This document shows, one piece after another, positions 9,457 through 19,199 of a stretch of DNA of 64,000 nucleotides. The notes beneath the pieces were generated by a model that saw only the letters and a program-made list of their open reading frames with translations, did not search any database and was not told the origin of the DNA. The number at the start of each line of letters is the position of its first letter. Within the stretch, counting starts at the first letter, position 1. Source of the stretch: UBA1858 sp965262455 (lineage in GTDB: Bacteria; Pseudomonadota; Gammaproteobacteria; UBA4575); NCBI GenBank assembly GCA_965262455.1, contig CBDHFH010000007.1, positions 62,001 through 126,000 of the forward strand, given 5' to 3'. Position numbers and translations under genes: made by a program.

Positions 9457-10533
9457 CTATTGATTTAATACACTTATCAACGCATCACAAAATATTTTAT
9501 TTTCTTCTTTTGAGCCCACCGTGACACGTAAACAGTTTTTCAACCCGCGTTGTTGACTTAAATTCTTAATTAATACTTTGTGTTGTAATAAGCCATCAAA
9601 CACATCATCTGCTGAACTTGACAACACTTCAAATAATATAAAGTTCGCCTCGCTTACATAAGGCTTTACACCTTCTATTGCCGATAGCTGGCCAAACAGC
9701 GAACCGCGCATATTACGTATTGTGTCAGCCTGCTCAGCAAATAGTGAAAAGTTTTCCAGCGCAAACTCAACTGTCAATTGAGTCAGTTGATTAATATTGT
9801 ATGGCAAGCGAATTTTATTTAATTCAGCAACGAGACTTTTTTCTCCTGCTAACCAGCCAAACCGTACGGCGGCTAAACCCAACTTAGACGCTGTTCTTAG
9901 TAACAACATATTATTGTGTTTAACCAGATCATGGGTAAAAGTGTCAGCAGCAAATGGGCCATAGGCTTCATCAATTACCACTAACCCTTGGCTATGTTGA
10001 ATGATGTTTTGCACATCTTCGCGCGACCATAAATTGCCGGTTGGATTATTCGGGTAAGCGATGAATATTAATGCAGGGTCATGCTCTTTAATGGTTGCCA
10101 ACATTGCAGACATATCTAGCTGAAAATCGTCAGTTAATGGCACAATATGACATTCAACCCCTATCATCTGTGCAATCATTTCGTACATAGAGAAACTAGG
10201 GCTAACGCTGAGAATAGATGCACCAGGCTTAGCAATGGCTAATACTAATAATTGAATCAACTCATCAGAGCCATTACCAAATAATAAATCACACTCTTCA
10301 TGTGGACCAAACTGTTGCATTAATTTGTGCTTAAGTACATCCGGATTAGGTGCGGGATAACGATTGAGTTGTGCACGACTAATATGCTCTAGCCAGCGAG
10401 TGCGCATATCCACCGGCCAAGCAAATGGGTTTTCCATCGCATCCAACTTAACCATACCTGCTGCATCTGGCACAGCATAAGCATGTAATTTAGTTACCTC
10501 TGGTCGCAGCCGAGAAACAAATTGATTCGACAT
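9457..10533 (-). CDS. hisC: Histidinol-phosphate aminotransferase
   Basis: PLP-dependent class II aminotransferase of 358 residues, converting imidazole acetol phosphate to histidinol phosphate. Family signatures include LDAMENPF near the N-terminus, GNGSDELIQ for PLP phosphate binding, the YPNNPTGN motif, the DEAYG aspartate and the lysine in RTASKLGLAAVRFGW. It is the last gene of the minus-strand murA-hisG-aroG-hisD-hisC run, 60 bases below hisD, and converges on the M14 hydrolase gene with a 24-base gap. Confidence 0.95.
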   Translation of the reverse strand: MSNQFVSRLRPEVTKLHAYAVPDAAGMVKLDAMENPFAWPVDMRTRWLEHISRAQLNRYPAPNPDVLKHKLMQQFGPHEECDLLFGNGSDELIQLLVLAIAKPGASILSVSPSFSMYEMIAQMIGVECHIVPLTDDFQLDMSAMLATIKEHDPALIFIAYPNNPTGNLWSREDVQNIIQHSQGLVVIDEAYGPFAADTFTHDLVKHNNMLLLRTASKLGLAAVRFGWLAGEKSLVAELNKIRLPYNINQLTQLTVEFALENFSLFAEQADTIRNMRGSLFGQLSAIEGVKPYVSEANFILFEVLSSSADDVFDGLLQHKVLIKNLSQQRGLKNCLRVTVGSKEENKIFCDALISVLNQ

Positions 10534-10593
10534 TTATAGACTCTTAAACAAGTAAATTTGAGAATAAGTAATGTTATAAAAGACTGCCTAGAT

Positions 10594-11904
10594 TTAATCG
10601 GCTGATTTATTACCACGAAATTCAGCCGAACGCGCATGCGCGGTTAAACCCTCGCTATGAGCAAGTGTACTCGCAATGCTACTTAAATGTTGCGCACCTT
10701 GGTCTGAACAATTAAGTATGGTCATGCGTTTTTGGAAATCATACACACCTAAAGGTGATGAGAATCTTGCCGTCGCACTGGTGGGAAGCACATGGTTTGG
10801 TCCAGCGCAGTAATCACCAAATACTTCTGGAGTATGGTGGCCCATGAAGACAGCACCAGCATGTTGTATATGCGTTAGTAATTCATCTGGATTGTTTACC
10901 GATAATTCTAAATGCTCAGGCGCCACTTGATTACTAATGCTCGCTGCCTGCTGCAGGCTATCTACTTTTACAAAACAACCAAAGGTATTGACTGCTTGCT
11001 CAATAATATCACTGCGTTCAAGCGTGGGGAGTAATTGATTCATCGCTGCTTCAACTTCTTTTAACATGTTTTGCGATGTTGACAGAAGCGTAGTACGTGC
11101 TAATATATCATGTTCAGCCTGAGAAAATAAATCCATAGCAATCCAATCAGGGTTAGCAGACTCATCACAGATCACCAACACCTCTGAGGGCCCAGCAATC
11201 ATATCAATGCCCACCTTGCCAAACACCATGCGCTTGGCAGTGGCGACATAAATATTCCCCGGTCCAACAATCTTATCTACCGCAGGCACACTCTCTGTTC
11301 CATACGCGAGTGCTGCAACAGCCTGCGCACCACCGATCCGAAAGACTCTGTCCACACCAGCAACCGCGGCGGCAGCCAACACCATCGGATTAATATTTCC
11401 GTCAGGTGTCGGTGCAACCATAATTATTTCAGCAACACCTGCGACTTTTGCCGGCACTGCATTCATGAGTACCGATGAAGGATATGCCGCCGTACCGCCA
11501 GGCACATACACACCAACCCGATCTAATGGAGTAATACGTTGACCTAAGCGTGAACCATGCTCATCAGTATAATCCCAAGACTGCAGCCCTTGATGCTCAG
11601 CGTATTGCTTTACACGCTGATGGGCTTGCTGCAGTGAATTACGTTGATCATCACTAATCGATGCAAGCGCATGTTGTAAATCAGATTGTGGGATTTCCAA
11701 GTCACTCGCATTCTTACACGTTAAGCGATCAAACTGCTGGGTAAATTTTAGTAACGCGACATCACCGTCAACACGAACCTGGTTTATGATCTCCCGTACT
11801 AGCTCAGTAACATCTGCTTCATGCTCTAAATTAGCATTTAAGAACTGGGCAAACTGTTGTTCGAATTGATCTTGCCGTGTATCGAAGTATTGAATCGAAA
11901 GCAT
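10594..11904 (-). CDS. hisD: Histidinol dehydrogenase
   Basis: 436-residue zinc enzyme that carries out the last two oxidations of histidine synthesis, histidinol to histidine with NAD. Diagnostic segments are VGVYVPGGTAAYPSS, DMIAGPSEVLV, the zinc-site region FSQAEHD and the C-terminal AGPNHVLPT. Length matches the family. It lies 46 bases below the DAHP synthase gene, in the same direction. Confidence 0.97.
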   Translation of the reverse strand: MLSIQYFDTRQDQFEQQFAQFLNANLEHEADVTELVREIINQVRVDGDVALLKFTQQFDRLTCKNASDLEIPQSDLQHALASISDDQRNSLQQAHQRVKQYAEHQGLQSWDYTDEHGSRLGQRITPLDRVGVYVPGGTAAYPSSVLMNAVPAKVAGVAEIIMVAPTPDGNINPMVLAAAAVAGVDRVFRIGGAQAVAALAYGTESVPAVDKIVGPGNIYVATAKRMVFGKVGIDMIAGPSEVLVICDESANPDWIAMDLFSQAEHDILARTTLLSTSQNMLKEVEAAMNQLLPTLERSDIIEQAVNTFGCFVKVDSLQQAASISNQVAPEHLELSVNNPDELLTHIQHAGAVFMGHHTPEVFGDYCAGPNHVLPTSATARFSSPLGVYDFQKRMTILNCSDQGAQHLSSIASTLAHSEGLTAHARSAEFRGNKSAD

Positions 11905-11950
11905 AATGAGTTGTTATATAAAAAACGTCAGAGAATAAACTAGAGCTTGC

Positions 11951-13009
11951 TTAATTTACATTTCTGCGCGCTTGCACTGCGGCTGCAAACTGCTTTAACA
12001 ATGTCACTGTACTATCCCAATCAATACATGCATCTGTAACACTTTGACCATAAGTCTCGGCTTTACCATCAACGACATTTTGCCGCCCTGCCACCAGATG
12101 ACTTTCGACCATGACACCAAAGATTCTTTTTTCACCGGCAGATAACTGATTACAAATCTCGGCGCCAACCTCCATCTGCTTTTCATGTTGCTTCTGACTG
12201 TTGGCGTGACTGCAATCTACCATCACGCGTGGCGCTAGATTAGCTTTTTCCAAGCTAGCACAGGCTTCATTAATACTGTCAGCATCATAATTAGTATTCT
12301 TGCCGCCACGTAATATCACGTGGCAATCAGGATTGCCTGCGGTTGAGAAGATGGCTGACTTACCTTCTTTAGTCACAGACAAAAAGTGATGCGGACGTGT
12401 CGCAGAACCTATGGCATCCACCGCGACTTGCAAGCCTCCATCGGTAGCATTTTTAAATCCAACCGGACAAGATAATCCTGAGGATAATTCACGATGCACT
12501 TGGCTTTCTGTTGTGCGTGCACCAATTGCCCCCCAACTTACCAAGTCAGCTACATATTGGGGGCTGATCAGATCTAGGTATTCGGTGCCCGCTGGAATGC
12601 CCATATTGTTTAGATCAAGCAGTAATTCACGCGCCAGCCTTAAGCCTTTATTGATCTCAAAGCTGTCATCAAGATTAGGATCATTGATTAAACCTTTCCA
12701 GCCAACCGTGGTACGTGGCTTCTCAAAATACACGCGCATAATTATTAATAAATCATCCAACAATTCATTTCTTAACGCTAACAAACGATTGGCATAATCT
12801 CTAGCTGCGACAGGATCGTGTATTGAACATGGGCCGACCACAACCATTAATCGATCATCATCACCATGTAACACTTTTTGAATTTGTTCTCTGGCTAGAA
12901 ATACACAACTAGACGATTCTTCCGTGATAGGAAATTCAGTCAGCACCTGTGTCGGTGAACTGACCTCTTTCATCTCAATAATACGTAAATCATCCGTTTG
13001 GTATTTCAT
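11951..13009 (-). CDS. 3-deoxy-7-phosphoheptulonate (DAHP) synthase, class I
   Basis: 352-residue AroF/G/H-type aldolase, condensing phosphoenolpyruvate and erythrose 4-phosphate in the first step of aromatic amino-acid synthesis. It shows VVGPCSIHD, MRVYFEKPRTTVGWKG, IGARTTESQ and the C-terminal MVDCSHANSQK metal/substrate motifs. It is preceded by a good ribosome site (AGGAAG) upstream of ATG 13009. The unusual point is location: it sits between hisG and hisD, with only 20 and 46 bases either side, so aromatic and histidine synthesis are probably co-transcribed here. The isozyme type (Phe-, Tyr- or Trp-sensitive) cannot be told by eye. Confidence 0.95.
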   Translation of the reverse strand: MKYQTDDLRIIEMKEVSSPTQVLTEFPITEESSSCVFLAREQIQKVLHGDDDRLMVVVGPCSIHDPVAARDYANRLLALRNELLDDLLIIMRVYFEKPRTTVGWKGLINDPNLDDSFEINKGLRLARELLLDLNNMGIPAGTEYLDLISPQYVADLVSWGAIGARTTESQVHRELSSGLSCPVGFKNATDGGLQVAVDAIGSATRPHHFLSVTKEGKSAIFSTAGNPDCHVILRGGKNTNYDADSINEACASLEKANLAPRVMVDCSHANSQKQHEKQMEVGAEICNQLSAGEKRIFGVMVESHLVAGRQNVVDGKAETYGQSVTDACIDWDSTVTLLKQFAAAVQARRNVN

Positions 13010-13029
13010 TGTTTTGTCTTCCTATCTTT

Positions 13030-13677
13030 TTATTTTCCACTTTGTGTATTTGCAATAGCTTCTTGAAACTGCTCAACAATAGCTTGCAGTTTATCAAATC
13101 TGACTTTTAAAGAGGCTTTGTTTGCCACTAATCGCGAGCTGATATCAGCGATATGTTCAAGTGGCTGTAAACCATTTGCACGTAATGTATTACCAGTATC
13201 AACAAGATCAACAATTAGATCTGCTAACCCGGTGATGGGCGCAAGCTCCATAGAACCGTATAACTTAATTATTTCAACTTGTTTACCCTGTTGAGCAAAA
13301 TATTGCTTAGCAGCGCGGACGTATTTTGTCGCGATTTTCAGCCGACTTCCAGCATTAGCCTGCTGCGGTTTTCCGGCCACCATTAACTTGCATTGACAGA
13401 TACCCAAATCCAGTAATTCATATAAGCCTTCTCCCTGGCATTCCATTAAGGTGTCTTTACCTGCAATTCCTAAATCGGCAGCACCATATTGCACGTAGGT
13501 CGGCACATCTGTGGCACGAATAACCACCACGCGCACATTTGGATTTTGAGTATCGACAAGTAATTTACGCGTTTTATCCAGGTCTTCAACTGGCGCCATT
13601 CCCATATGTTCCAGCAATGGGATGGTATCTTTTAAGATGCGCCCCTTGGAAATGGCTAAGGTAATTTTATTATCCAC
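13030..13677 (-). CDS. hisG: ATP phosphoribosyltransferase, short form
   Basis: First committed enzyme of histidine synthesis, joining ATP and PRPP. At 215 residues it is the short HisG form, which lacks the C-terminal regulatory domain and needs the HisZ partner. No hisZ is in this window. Family motifs include ISKGRILKD at the N-terminus, AADLGIAGKD and the PRPP loop LIVDLVDTGNTLRANGL. Start is GTG at 13677 with AGGTC upstream. The gap to murA upstream is 12 bases, so it is probably read from the murA promoter. Confidence 0.96.
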   Translation of the reverse strand: MDNKITLAISKGRILKDTIPLLEHMGMAPVEDLDKTRKLLVDTQNPNVRVVVIRATDVPTYVQYGAADLGIAGKDTLMECQGEGLYELLDLGICQCKLMVAGKPQQANAGSRLKIATKYVRAAKQYFAQQGKQVEIIKLYGSMELAPITGLADLIVDLVDTGNTLRANGLQPLEHIADISSRLVANKASLKVRFDKLQAIVEQFQEAIANTQSGK

Positions 13678-13689
13678 GTGTTGACCTAA

Positions 13690-14949
13690 TTAATTTGGCA
13701 GTCTTTGTATATTGGCACCCAACTGAGACAACTTCTCTTCGATACATTCGTATCCGCGATCGATGTGATAAATACGATCGACAATAGTATCACCTTGGGC
13801 CGCAATGCCGGCTAAAATTAAACTTGCCGAGGCACGCAGATCGGTTGCCATCACTGGCGCTGCGGTTAAATGTTCTATACCCGTGACCACCGCCGTATTA
13901 CCTTCCACAGAGATATTTGCTCCCATGCGCTGAAGTTCTTGCACGTGCATAAATCGATTTTCAAAAACGGTTTCAGTAATGGTGGCGGAGCCCTCTGCTA
14001 CAGCATTCAGGGCGGTAAATTGCGCTTGCATATCTGTTGGAAATGCAGGGTAGGGAGAAGTTCTTATATTGACACTTTTAGGTTGATTGCCCTTCATATC
14101 TACCTGCACCCAATTGTCACCGGTATCGACATACGCCCCACAATCTTCTAACTTTTGCAGAATCGCATCCAAGGTACGTGGCGCAGTATGCATCACCTTT
14201 ACGCAGCCTTTGGAAATGGCACCTGCAAGGAGAAACGTGCCAGTCTCAATTCGATCTGGAAGTACCGAATAGTTACACCCCTCAAGGCGGCTGACACCAT
14301 GAATGGTTAAACAGTCTGTGCCAATGCCTTCAATGTTGGCACCCATGGTTATTAAACAATGCGCTAAGTCACTCACTTCCGGCTCGCGTGCCGCATTTTC
14401 TATCACCGTGGTGCCTTCAGCCAGTGTCGCGGCCATCATCAGATTCTCTGTGCCGGTAACGGTGACACAATCAAGTACGATGCGTGTTCCCTTAAGACGC
14501 GAGGCGGAGGCCTTGATATACCCACCATCTACGTCAATAGTCGCCCCTAATGCACGTAACCCTTGTATGTGCAAATCCACCGGCCGCGTACCTATCGCAC
14601 AACCACCCGGCAACGACACTTCGGCCTGTCCGAAACGCGCCACTAAAGGACCCAATACTAAAATTGAAGCGCGCATGGTTTTGACCAAATCATACGGCGC
14701 AGTGAAGTGCTGAATCGTACTGGCATCGGACTCGATATTCATGCGCTCATCCACCGTCAATGCAACACCCATTTCGCCTAACAATCCCATGGTTGTAGTG
14801 ACATCGAGTAAATGCGGCACGTTACCAATTGTCATTGGGGTATCTGCCAACAATGAAGCCGCTAAGATAGGCAACACTGCATTCTTGGAGCCAGATGCCC
14901 GTACTTTACCGTGGAGAGGTGTGCCACCCGTGACTAGTAGTTTTTCCAT
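13690..14949 (-). CDS. murA: UDP-N-acetylglucosamine 1-carboxyvinyltransferase
   Basis: 419-residue enzyme that commits UDP-GlcNAc to peptidoglycan by enolpyruvyl transfer. The substrate-binding SGSKNAVLPI is at residues 19-28. The active-site cysteine is C117 in LPGGCAIGTRPVDLH, so the protein would be fosfomycin-sensitive rather than the Cys-to-Asp resistant type. Context is the common proteobacterial mla-murA-hisG order. The small BolA-like ibaG gene usually found between mlaB and murA is absent here; only 81 bases separate the two coding regions. Confidence 0.97.
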   Translation of the reverse strand: MEKLLVTGGTPLHGKVRASGSKNAVLPILAASLLADTPMTIGNVPHLLDVTTTMGLLGEMGVALTVDERMNIESDASTIQHFTAPYDLVKTMRASILVLGPLVARFGQAEVSLPGGCAIGTRPVDLHIQGLRALGATIDVDGGYIKASASRLKGTRIVLDCVTVTGTENLMMAATLAEGTTVIENAAREPEVSDLAHCLITMGANIEGIGTDCLTIHGVSRLEGCNYSVLPDRIETGTFLLAGAISKGCVKVMHTAPRTLDAILQKLEDCGAYVDTGDNWVQVDMKGNQPKSVNIRTSPYPAFPTDMQAQFTALNAVAEGSATITETVFENRFMHVQELQRMGANISVEGNTAVVTGIEHLTAAPVMATDLRASASLILAGIAAQGDTIVDRIYHIDRGYECIEEKLSQLGANIQRLPN

Positions 14950-15030
14950 GACGTTCTATTAAGAGCGCTGCAACGATTAATTATGTTTGAAATATGCAGC
15001 AGTGAAATTTAAAAGGTGGGCTATCTTACC

Positions 15031-15330
15031 CTAAGACGAATAAAACAGCTTTTCGAGCTGGTTGTTTTCAATTAACACAGCAAGCTTGTCAGGGCTACCT
15101 TGAAGATTAAATTGCTTGTCGCGGCAATTTGCCCAGCGCGCCCATGCCACTAATAAGGCTAAACCACCACTATCCACTTGGTTAACATTACTCACATCAA
15201 CACTAATCGTAGATGCTTGTGTGGGTGGAAACGCTTTGCGTGATTGCGCCCATAATGCAGGCACAGTCGATACTGTGAGATCACTGCTCACGCGAAAATT
15301 GCCGTTGCCAAGACTTTGTAATTCAACCAT
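15031..15330 (-). CDS. mlaB: MlaB, STAS-domain subunit of the Mla phospholipid transporter
   Basis: 99-residue single STAS domain. The key region is NVNQVDSGGLALLVAW, containing the conserved Asp-Ser pair. MlaB binds the ATPase MlaF in the inner-membrane MlaFEDB complex and is needed for its activity. Position as the last gene of mlaFEDCB, 17 bases after mlaC, matches the standard order. Confidence 0.9.
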   Translation of the reverse strand: MVELQSLGNGNFRVSSDLTVSTVPALWAQSRKAFPPTQASTISVDVSNVNQVDSGGLALLVAWARWANCRDKQFNLQGSPDKLAVLIENNQLEKLFYSS

Positions 15331-15347
15331 TAACTAGAATCGTTTAT

Positions 15348-15953
15348 TTATGCTGCATCCGTATTTGTGGATGCTAGACGCTGGATTAATGCATCTAATG
15401 ATGTCTCACTAATCTCTTGAGAAAAGCTAGTGCGGAAGTTCTTAATCAAACTCAATCCATCCACTACTAAGTCAAAGACTTTCCAGGCATCATCTTTTCT
15501 GCGAAACACATAATCAACTTGTAACGGCGTTCCGGAGCCTAAATCCAGGTGAGATTTAACTCTATGGCGCTTACCTTTTTGCTCACCTTGCGGTGGAAAA
15601 ACAGTAACTTTGGCATGCCCATAATCTGCCACTGACTTTGCATAAGTTCGAATAAGCATCGATTTGAATTCATTAATAAACTGACTGCGTTGTTCTTCAC
15701 TGGCTGTTTTCCAATGTTTACCAAGAATTAATTTACCCATCGATTGCAAATCAATAACCGGCAAAATCAGATCATTAATCACCTGATTAACATAACCATC
15801 TTCATTTTTAATCCGGTCAGATTGTTCATTGATGACTTTTAATAACTCAGCCGAGGTTTCTTCTACAATCTGTTCCGGTGTTTTCTCGTCAGCACTGACC
15901 GATGTGGTAAATCCATACAGAGCTAACATTAATATAATGATCAATTTGTTCAT
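15348..15953 (-). CDS. mlaC: MlaC, periplasmic phospholipid-binding protein
   Basis: 201-residue exported protein (signal peptide 1-21, ending TSVSADEK) of the Tol-Ttg2/MlaC family. It shuttles phospholipid between the outer-membrane MlaA complex and MlaD. The segments LILPVIDLQSMGKLILGKHWK and VDGLSLIKNFRTSF are typical of the family. It lies 15 bases after mlaD. No mlaA is in the window. Confidence 0.93.
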   Translation of the reverse strand: MNKLIIILMLALYGFTTSVSADEKTPEQIVEETSAELLKVINEQSDRIKNEDGYVNQVINDLILPVIDLQSMGKLILGKHWKTASEEQRSQFINEFKSMLIRTYAKSVADYGHAKVTVFPPQGEQKGKRHRVKSHLDLGSGTPLQVDYVFRRKDDAWKVFDLVVDGLSLIKNFRTSFSQEISETSLDALIQRLASTNTDAA

Positions 15954-15968
15954 TCAGTTTCCTTAACT

Positions 15969-16427
15969 TTAACTAGTGCTTGCGTTAGAGATAAATTTAC
16001 TAATAATTTCTTCGAGTACTACCGCAGACTGGGTGAATTCAATTTCATCGCCATCGGTTAGAGTGTCATCTTCCGCGCCTGGTTCCAAAGCAATATACTG
16101 TTCCCCTAATAATCCTGCGGTATAAATACTGGCCGATGTGTCCAGGGTAAAATAGTCATGTTCATTATCCACTCTGAGCGTGACTTTAGCCTGCAAGCGC
16201 TCTGGATCAAACACAATGTCGCTGACCTGGCCCACGCGCACACCGGATACAGTAATGGCTGAGCGCACTTTCAAGCCGCCTATATTCTCAAAATATGCGG
16301 TTAGAAAATAGCCTTCTTTTGAGCTAACCGTGCCAAAATTACTCACATTCATTGCCAGCACAAACAGTGCAGCACCCCCCATGACTACAAATAGTCCGAC
16401 TGTTATTTCCATCCACCTCGTTGTCAT
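15969..16427 (-). CDS. mlaD: MlaD, MCE-domain subunit
   Basis: 152-residue protein with one N-terminal membrane helix (about residues 8-26) and one periplasmic MCE domain (about 40-120). MCE signatures are YFENIGGLKVRSAITVSGV, VGQVSDI and GLLGEQYIALEPG. MlaD hexamers form the lipid channel above MlaE. It sits 49 bases below mlaE within mlaFEDCB. Confidence 0.95.
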   Translation of the reverse strand: MTTRWMEITVGLFVVMGGAALFVLAMNVSNFGTVSSKEGYFLTAYFENIGGLKVRSAITVSGVRVGQVSDIVFDPERLQAKVTLRVDNEHDYFTLDTSASIYTAGLLGEQYIALEPGAEDDTLTDGDEIEFTQSAVVLEEIISKFISNASTS

Positions 16428-16476
16428 AACATTCTCTCTTCGCGTTTTCTCTACTTATAGAAATCTATTTATTGAA

Positions 16477-17259
16477 TTAGATGTCGCCAAACATTAACGC
16501 TGTTAACACAAAATCAAGCCCCAACACCGCCAACGCAGAGCGAACTACTGTGCGCGTAGTAGCTCGACTGACGCCTTCTGCGGTTGGTACCGCATCATAA
16601 CCTTCATACAGCGCAATCCAATTACAGGCGATACCGAACACGACACTTTTAATCACTCCATTAACAATATCCCCGGAAAAGTCGACATTCGCCTGCATTT
16701 GTGACCAATAAGATCCAGAATCTACACCTAACAATCCAACGCCTACAAAATAGCCACCAAAGATGCCGACCGCACTGAATATGGCGGCTAATAATGGCAT
16801 AGAAATGATTCCAGCTAGAAATCGTGGGGCAATAATTCTACGAATTGGGTCCACGGCCATCATTTCCATAGACGCTAGCTGTTCGGTGGCCTTCATAAGG
16901 CCAATCTCAGCTGTCAGCGCTGATCCTGCACGCCCGGCATATAATAAGCCGGTGACGACAGGCCCCAGCTCCCGCACCAAAGATAAAGCCACAAAAATAC
17001 CTAATGACTCTTCGGCATTAAATTTCGCGAAATTGACGTAGCCTTGCAGTCCTAGCACCATGCCTACGAACAACCCCGACACTGCGATAATAACTAGCGA
17101 GAGTACCCCAACAGAATAAATTTCCCTTAATGTCAGGCGAAATCTTATTAAGGCGACACCCAGTCCTCGCACCACAGCAACAAAAAAGAGTGCCGAACGT
17201 CCCAGAGACTCAAAGCTATAGAGAGACTTTTTCCCTATATTTTGCAACCAATCTAGCAT
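16477..17259 (-). CDS. mlaE: MlaE, permease subunit of the Mla transporter
   Basis: 260-residue membrane permease with about five hydrophobic helices. It carries the family segments LGLQGYVNFAKFNAEESLG, RELGPVVTGLLYAGRAGSAL and IGLMKATEQLASMEMMAVDP. The frame is open further upstream, but the ATG at 17259 (MLDWLQNIGKK) is chosen because it gives the normal MlaE length and lies two bases below the mlaF stop. Upstream starts would run inside mlaF. It pairs with the MlaF ATPase and MlaD. Confidence 0.95.
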   Translation of the reverse strand: MLDWLQNIGKKSLYSFESLGRSALFFVAVVRGLGVALIRFRLTLREIYSVGVLSLVIIAVSGLFVGMVLGLQGYVNFAKFNAEESLGIFVALSLVRELGPVVTGLLYAGRAGSALTAEIGLMKATEQLASMEMMAVDPIRRIIAPRFLAGIISMPLLAAIFSAVGIFGGYFVGVGLLGVDSGSYWSQMQANVDFSGDIVNGVIKSVVFGIACNWIALYEGYDAVPTAEGVSRATTRTVVRSALAVLGLDFVLTALMFGDI

Positions 17260-17261
17260 GC

Positions 17262-18086
17262 TTAACGTCCCGCCAATAAATCTTGCGTATAGTCTGGGGC
17301 TGGATAATGAAACGGTGCTGGACCATCCGGATACCCATTCAAGAACTGCTGCACCCACTCTGAACTGCTTTTGCGTAAGCTAGCAGGCGTACCCGATTCA
17401 ACAATTTCGCCATCGGAAATAACATAAATATAATCAGCGATAGAGAGTGTTTCCTCGACATCATGCGACACAATCACACTGGTAAGCCCGAGCGCATGAT
17501 TAAGTTGTTTAATTAAAGTCACGATGGTGCCTTTTGTAATCGGGTCTAAGCCAGTAAATGGCTCATCGTACATAATCATCATGGGGTCCAACACAATTGC
17601 TCTGGCTAATGCCACTCTGCGTGCCATGCCTCCTGATAATTCGCTCGGCATAAGTTTTCTGGCACCACGCAAACCCACGGCTTCTAGTTTAATAAGTACG
17701 AGATCACGAATAATCTGATCAGGCAGTTTGGTATGTTCACGCAAAGGAAAAGCGACATTTTCAAATACGTTGATATCCGTTAACAATGCCCCGCTTTGAA
17801 ATAACATGCCCATGCGCTTACGAAGCTCAAACAGGGCAGCACGACTGATCGCATTAACATCTTGCCCCTGAATATATACTTTGCCTTCAGATGGCTTTAA
17901 TTGCCCTCCGATTAACTTCAGTAATGTGGTTTTACCTGTTCCGCTTGGGCCCATAAAACCAGTGATTTGGCCACGTCGAATATCTAAGCTGAGGCCGTTG
18001 AATATGGCTTTTTCACCACGCGAAAAATACAAATCGCGTATTTCGACTAGTGGCTCAGAACTGATGTATGGAGTGTTGTCTGTCAT
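17262..18086 (-). CDS. mlaF: MlaF, ATP-binding subunit of the Mla transporter
   Basis: 274-residue ABC ATPase with Walker A GPSGTGKTTLLK, signature LSGGMARRVALARA, Walker B MIMYDEPFTGLDP and switch His in VIVSHDVEE. It powers phospholipid movement for outer-membrane asymmetry. The frame opens at a TTG (18107), but ATG 18086 (MTDNTPYISS) is the likelier start. It is the first gene of mlaFEDCB, divergent from the antiporter gene across about 150 bases that must hold both promoters. Confidence 0.95.
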   Translation of the reverse strand: MTDNTPYISSEPLVEIRDLYFSRGEKAIFNGLSLDIRRGQITGFMGPSGTGKTTLLKLIGGQLKPSEGKVYIQGQDVNAISRAALFELRKRMGMLFQSGALLTDINVFENVAFPLREHTKLPDQIIRDLVLIKLEAVGLRGARKLMPSELSGGMARRVALARAIVLDPMMIMYDEPFTGLDPITKGTIVTLIKQLNHALGLTSVIVSHDVEETLSIADYIYVISDGEIVESGTPASLRKSSSEWVQQFLNGYPDGPAPFHYPAPDYTQDLLAGR

Positions 18087-18239
18087 GTGTATTTTTTTAA
18101 AACGCAATCATACGTGGTCTATTGCTATTAGTGAACTTGCCTAATATTTCATCATTCAGCGCTTAAGCAAACTGTTTTTTGTCCATATGGGCCAATAAAC
18201 AAAACATGTATAATCGCCACTTTCTAAAATTATTTTCCT

Positions 18240-19184
18240 ATGGCTACGATTATTCTTGGGCTCCTGTTTGGCTTCGCATTATTAGTTTGGAGTGCAGATC
18301 GGTTTGTTATAGGAGCCGTAGGGCTGGCGCATCATTACAAAATTTCGCCAATTATTATTGGTGTAGTGATTATCGGCTTTGGCACATCTGCCCCTGAGTT
18401 GCTCATTTCTGCCATCTCCGCCTGGCAGAGTAACAGCGGTCTGGCAATCGGTAATGCAGTCGGTTCAAATATCACTAACATTGCCTTGATATTAGGCGTC
18501 ACCGCCTTTCTCACTCCGATTCTTGTCGCCAGAAAAACCTTATATCGCGAATTCCCAGTATTATTTGTCGCAACGGGCATCACTTGGTTGTTACTCAAAG
18601 ACGCGCAGCTATCATTATTTGATGCACTGATTCTAATTACTACACTGATTGTGATGATCAGTTATCTTGCTATGCAGTCTGAAGAACAAGAACTACAAGA
18701 TGAGGACAATGCACATAGCAGTCTAACCGCTTCGCTAATTTGGACACTGGTGGGGCTAATTTTATTGCTGATTAGCTCAAATATTTTGGTAACGTCAAGC
18801 GTCAAACTGGCACAATTTTTTGGCGTCTCTGATTTAGTCATTGGGCTCACTATTGTCGCGATTGGCACCAGTCTTCCTGAGTTAGCAGCATCGGTGACCG
18901 GGGCGTTGAAGCATCATACTGACCTTGCTATTGGTAATGTGATTGGCTCTAATATCTTCAATACACTCGGCGTGATTGGTGTCCCTGGATTGATTCAAAC
19001 CTACATGATTCCAGCTGAAGTCTTTAGCCGCGACCTGCCAATCATGGTCGGACTGACAGTATTATTATTTTTCCTAGCATTTATGACACACAAGGGCAAA
19101 GGCATGCATCGCTTATCTGGTGTGGTATTGCTCGGGTGTTTTATTGGTTTCCAAGTCACTATATACATGCAAAATGTCGCCTAA
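18240..19184 (+). CDS. YrbG-like calcium/sodium antiporter
   Basis: 314-residue inner-membrane exchanger of the CaCA family. It contains two homologous Na_Ca_ex halves, each with an alpha-repeat: GFGTSAPELLISA ... GNAVGSNITNIALILG and AIGTSLPELAASV ... GNVIGSNIFNTLGVIG. About ten hydrophobic helices are present. It opens the plus-strand yrbG-kdsD-kdsC-lptCAB cluster, the same order as in Escherichia coli, diverging from mlaF. Ion specificity is not readable from sequence. Confidence 0.92.
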   Translation: MATIILGLLFGFALLVWSADRFVIGAVGLAHHYKISPIIIGVVIIGFGTSAPELLISAISAWQSNSGLAIGNAVGSNITNIALILGVTAFLTPILVARKTLYREFPVLFVATGITWLLLKDAQLSLFDALILITTLIVMISYLAMQSEEQELQDEDNAHSSLTASLIWTLVGLILLLISSNILVTSSVKLAQFFGVSDLVIGLTIVAIGTSLPELAASVTGALKHHTDLAIGNVIGSNIFNTLGVIGVPGLIQTYMIPAEVFSRDLPIMVGLTVLLFFLAFMTHKGKGMHRLSGVVLLGCFIGFQVTIYMQNVA

Positions 19185-19199
19185 CAGATCACGCAAATA

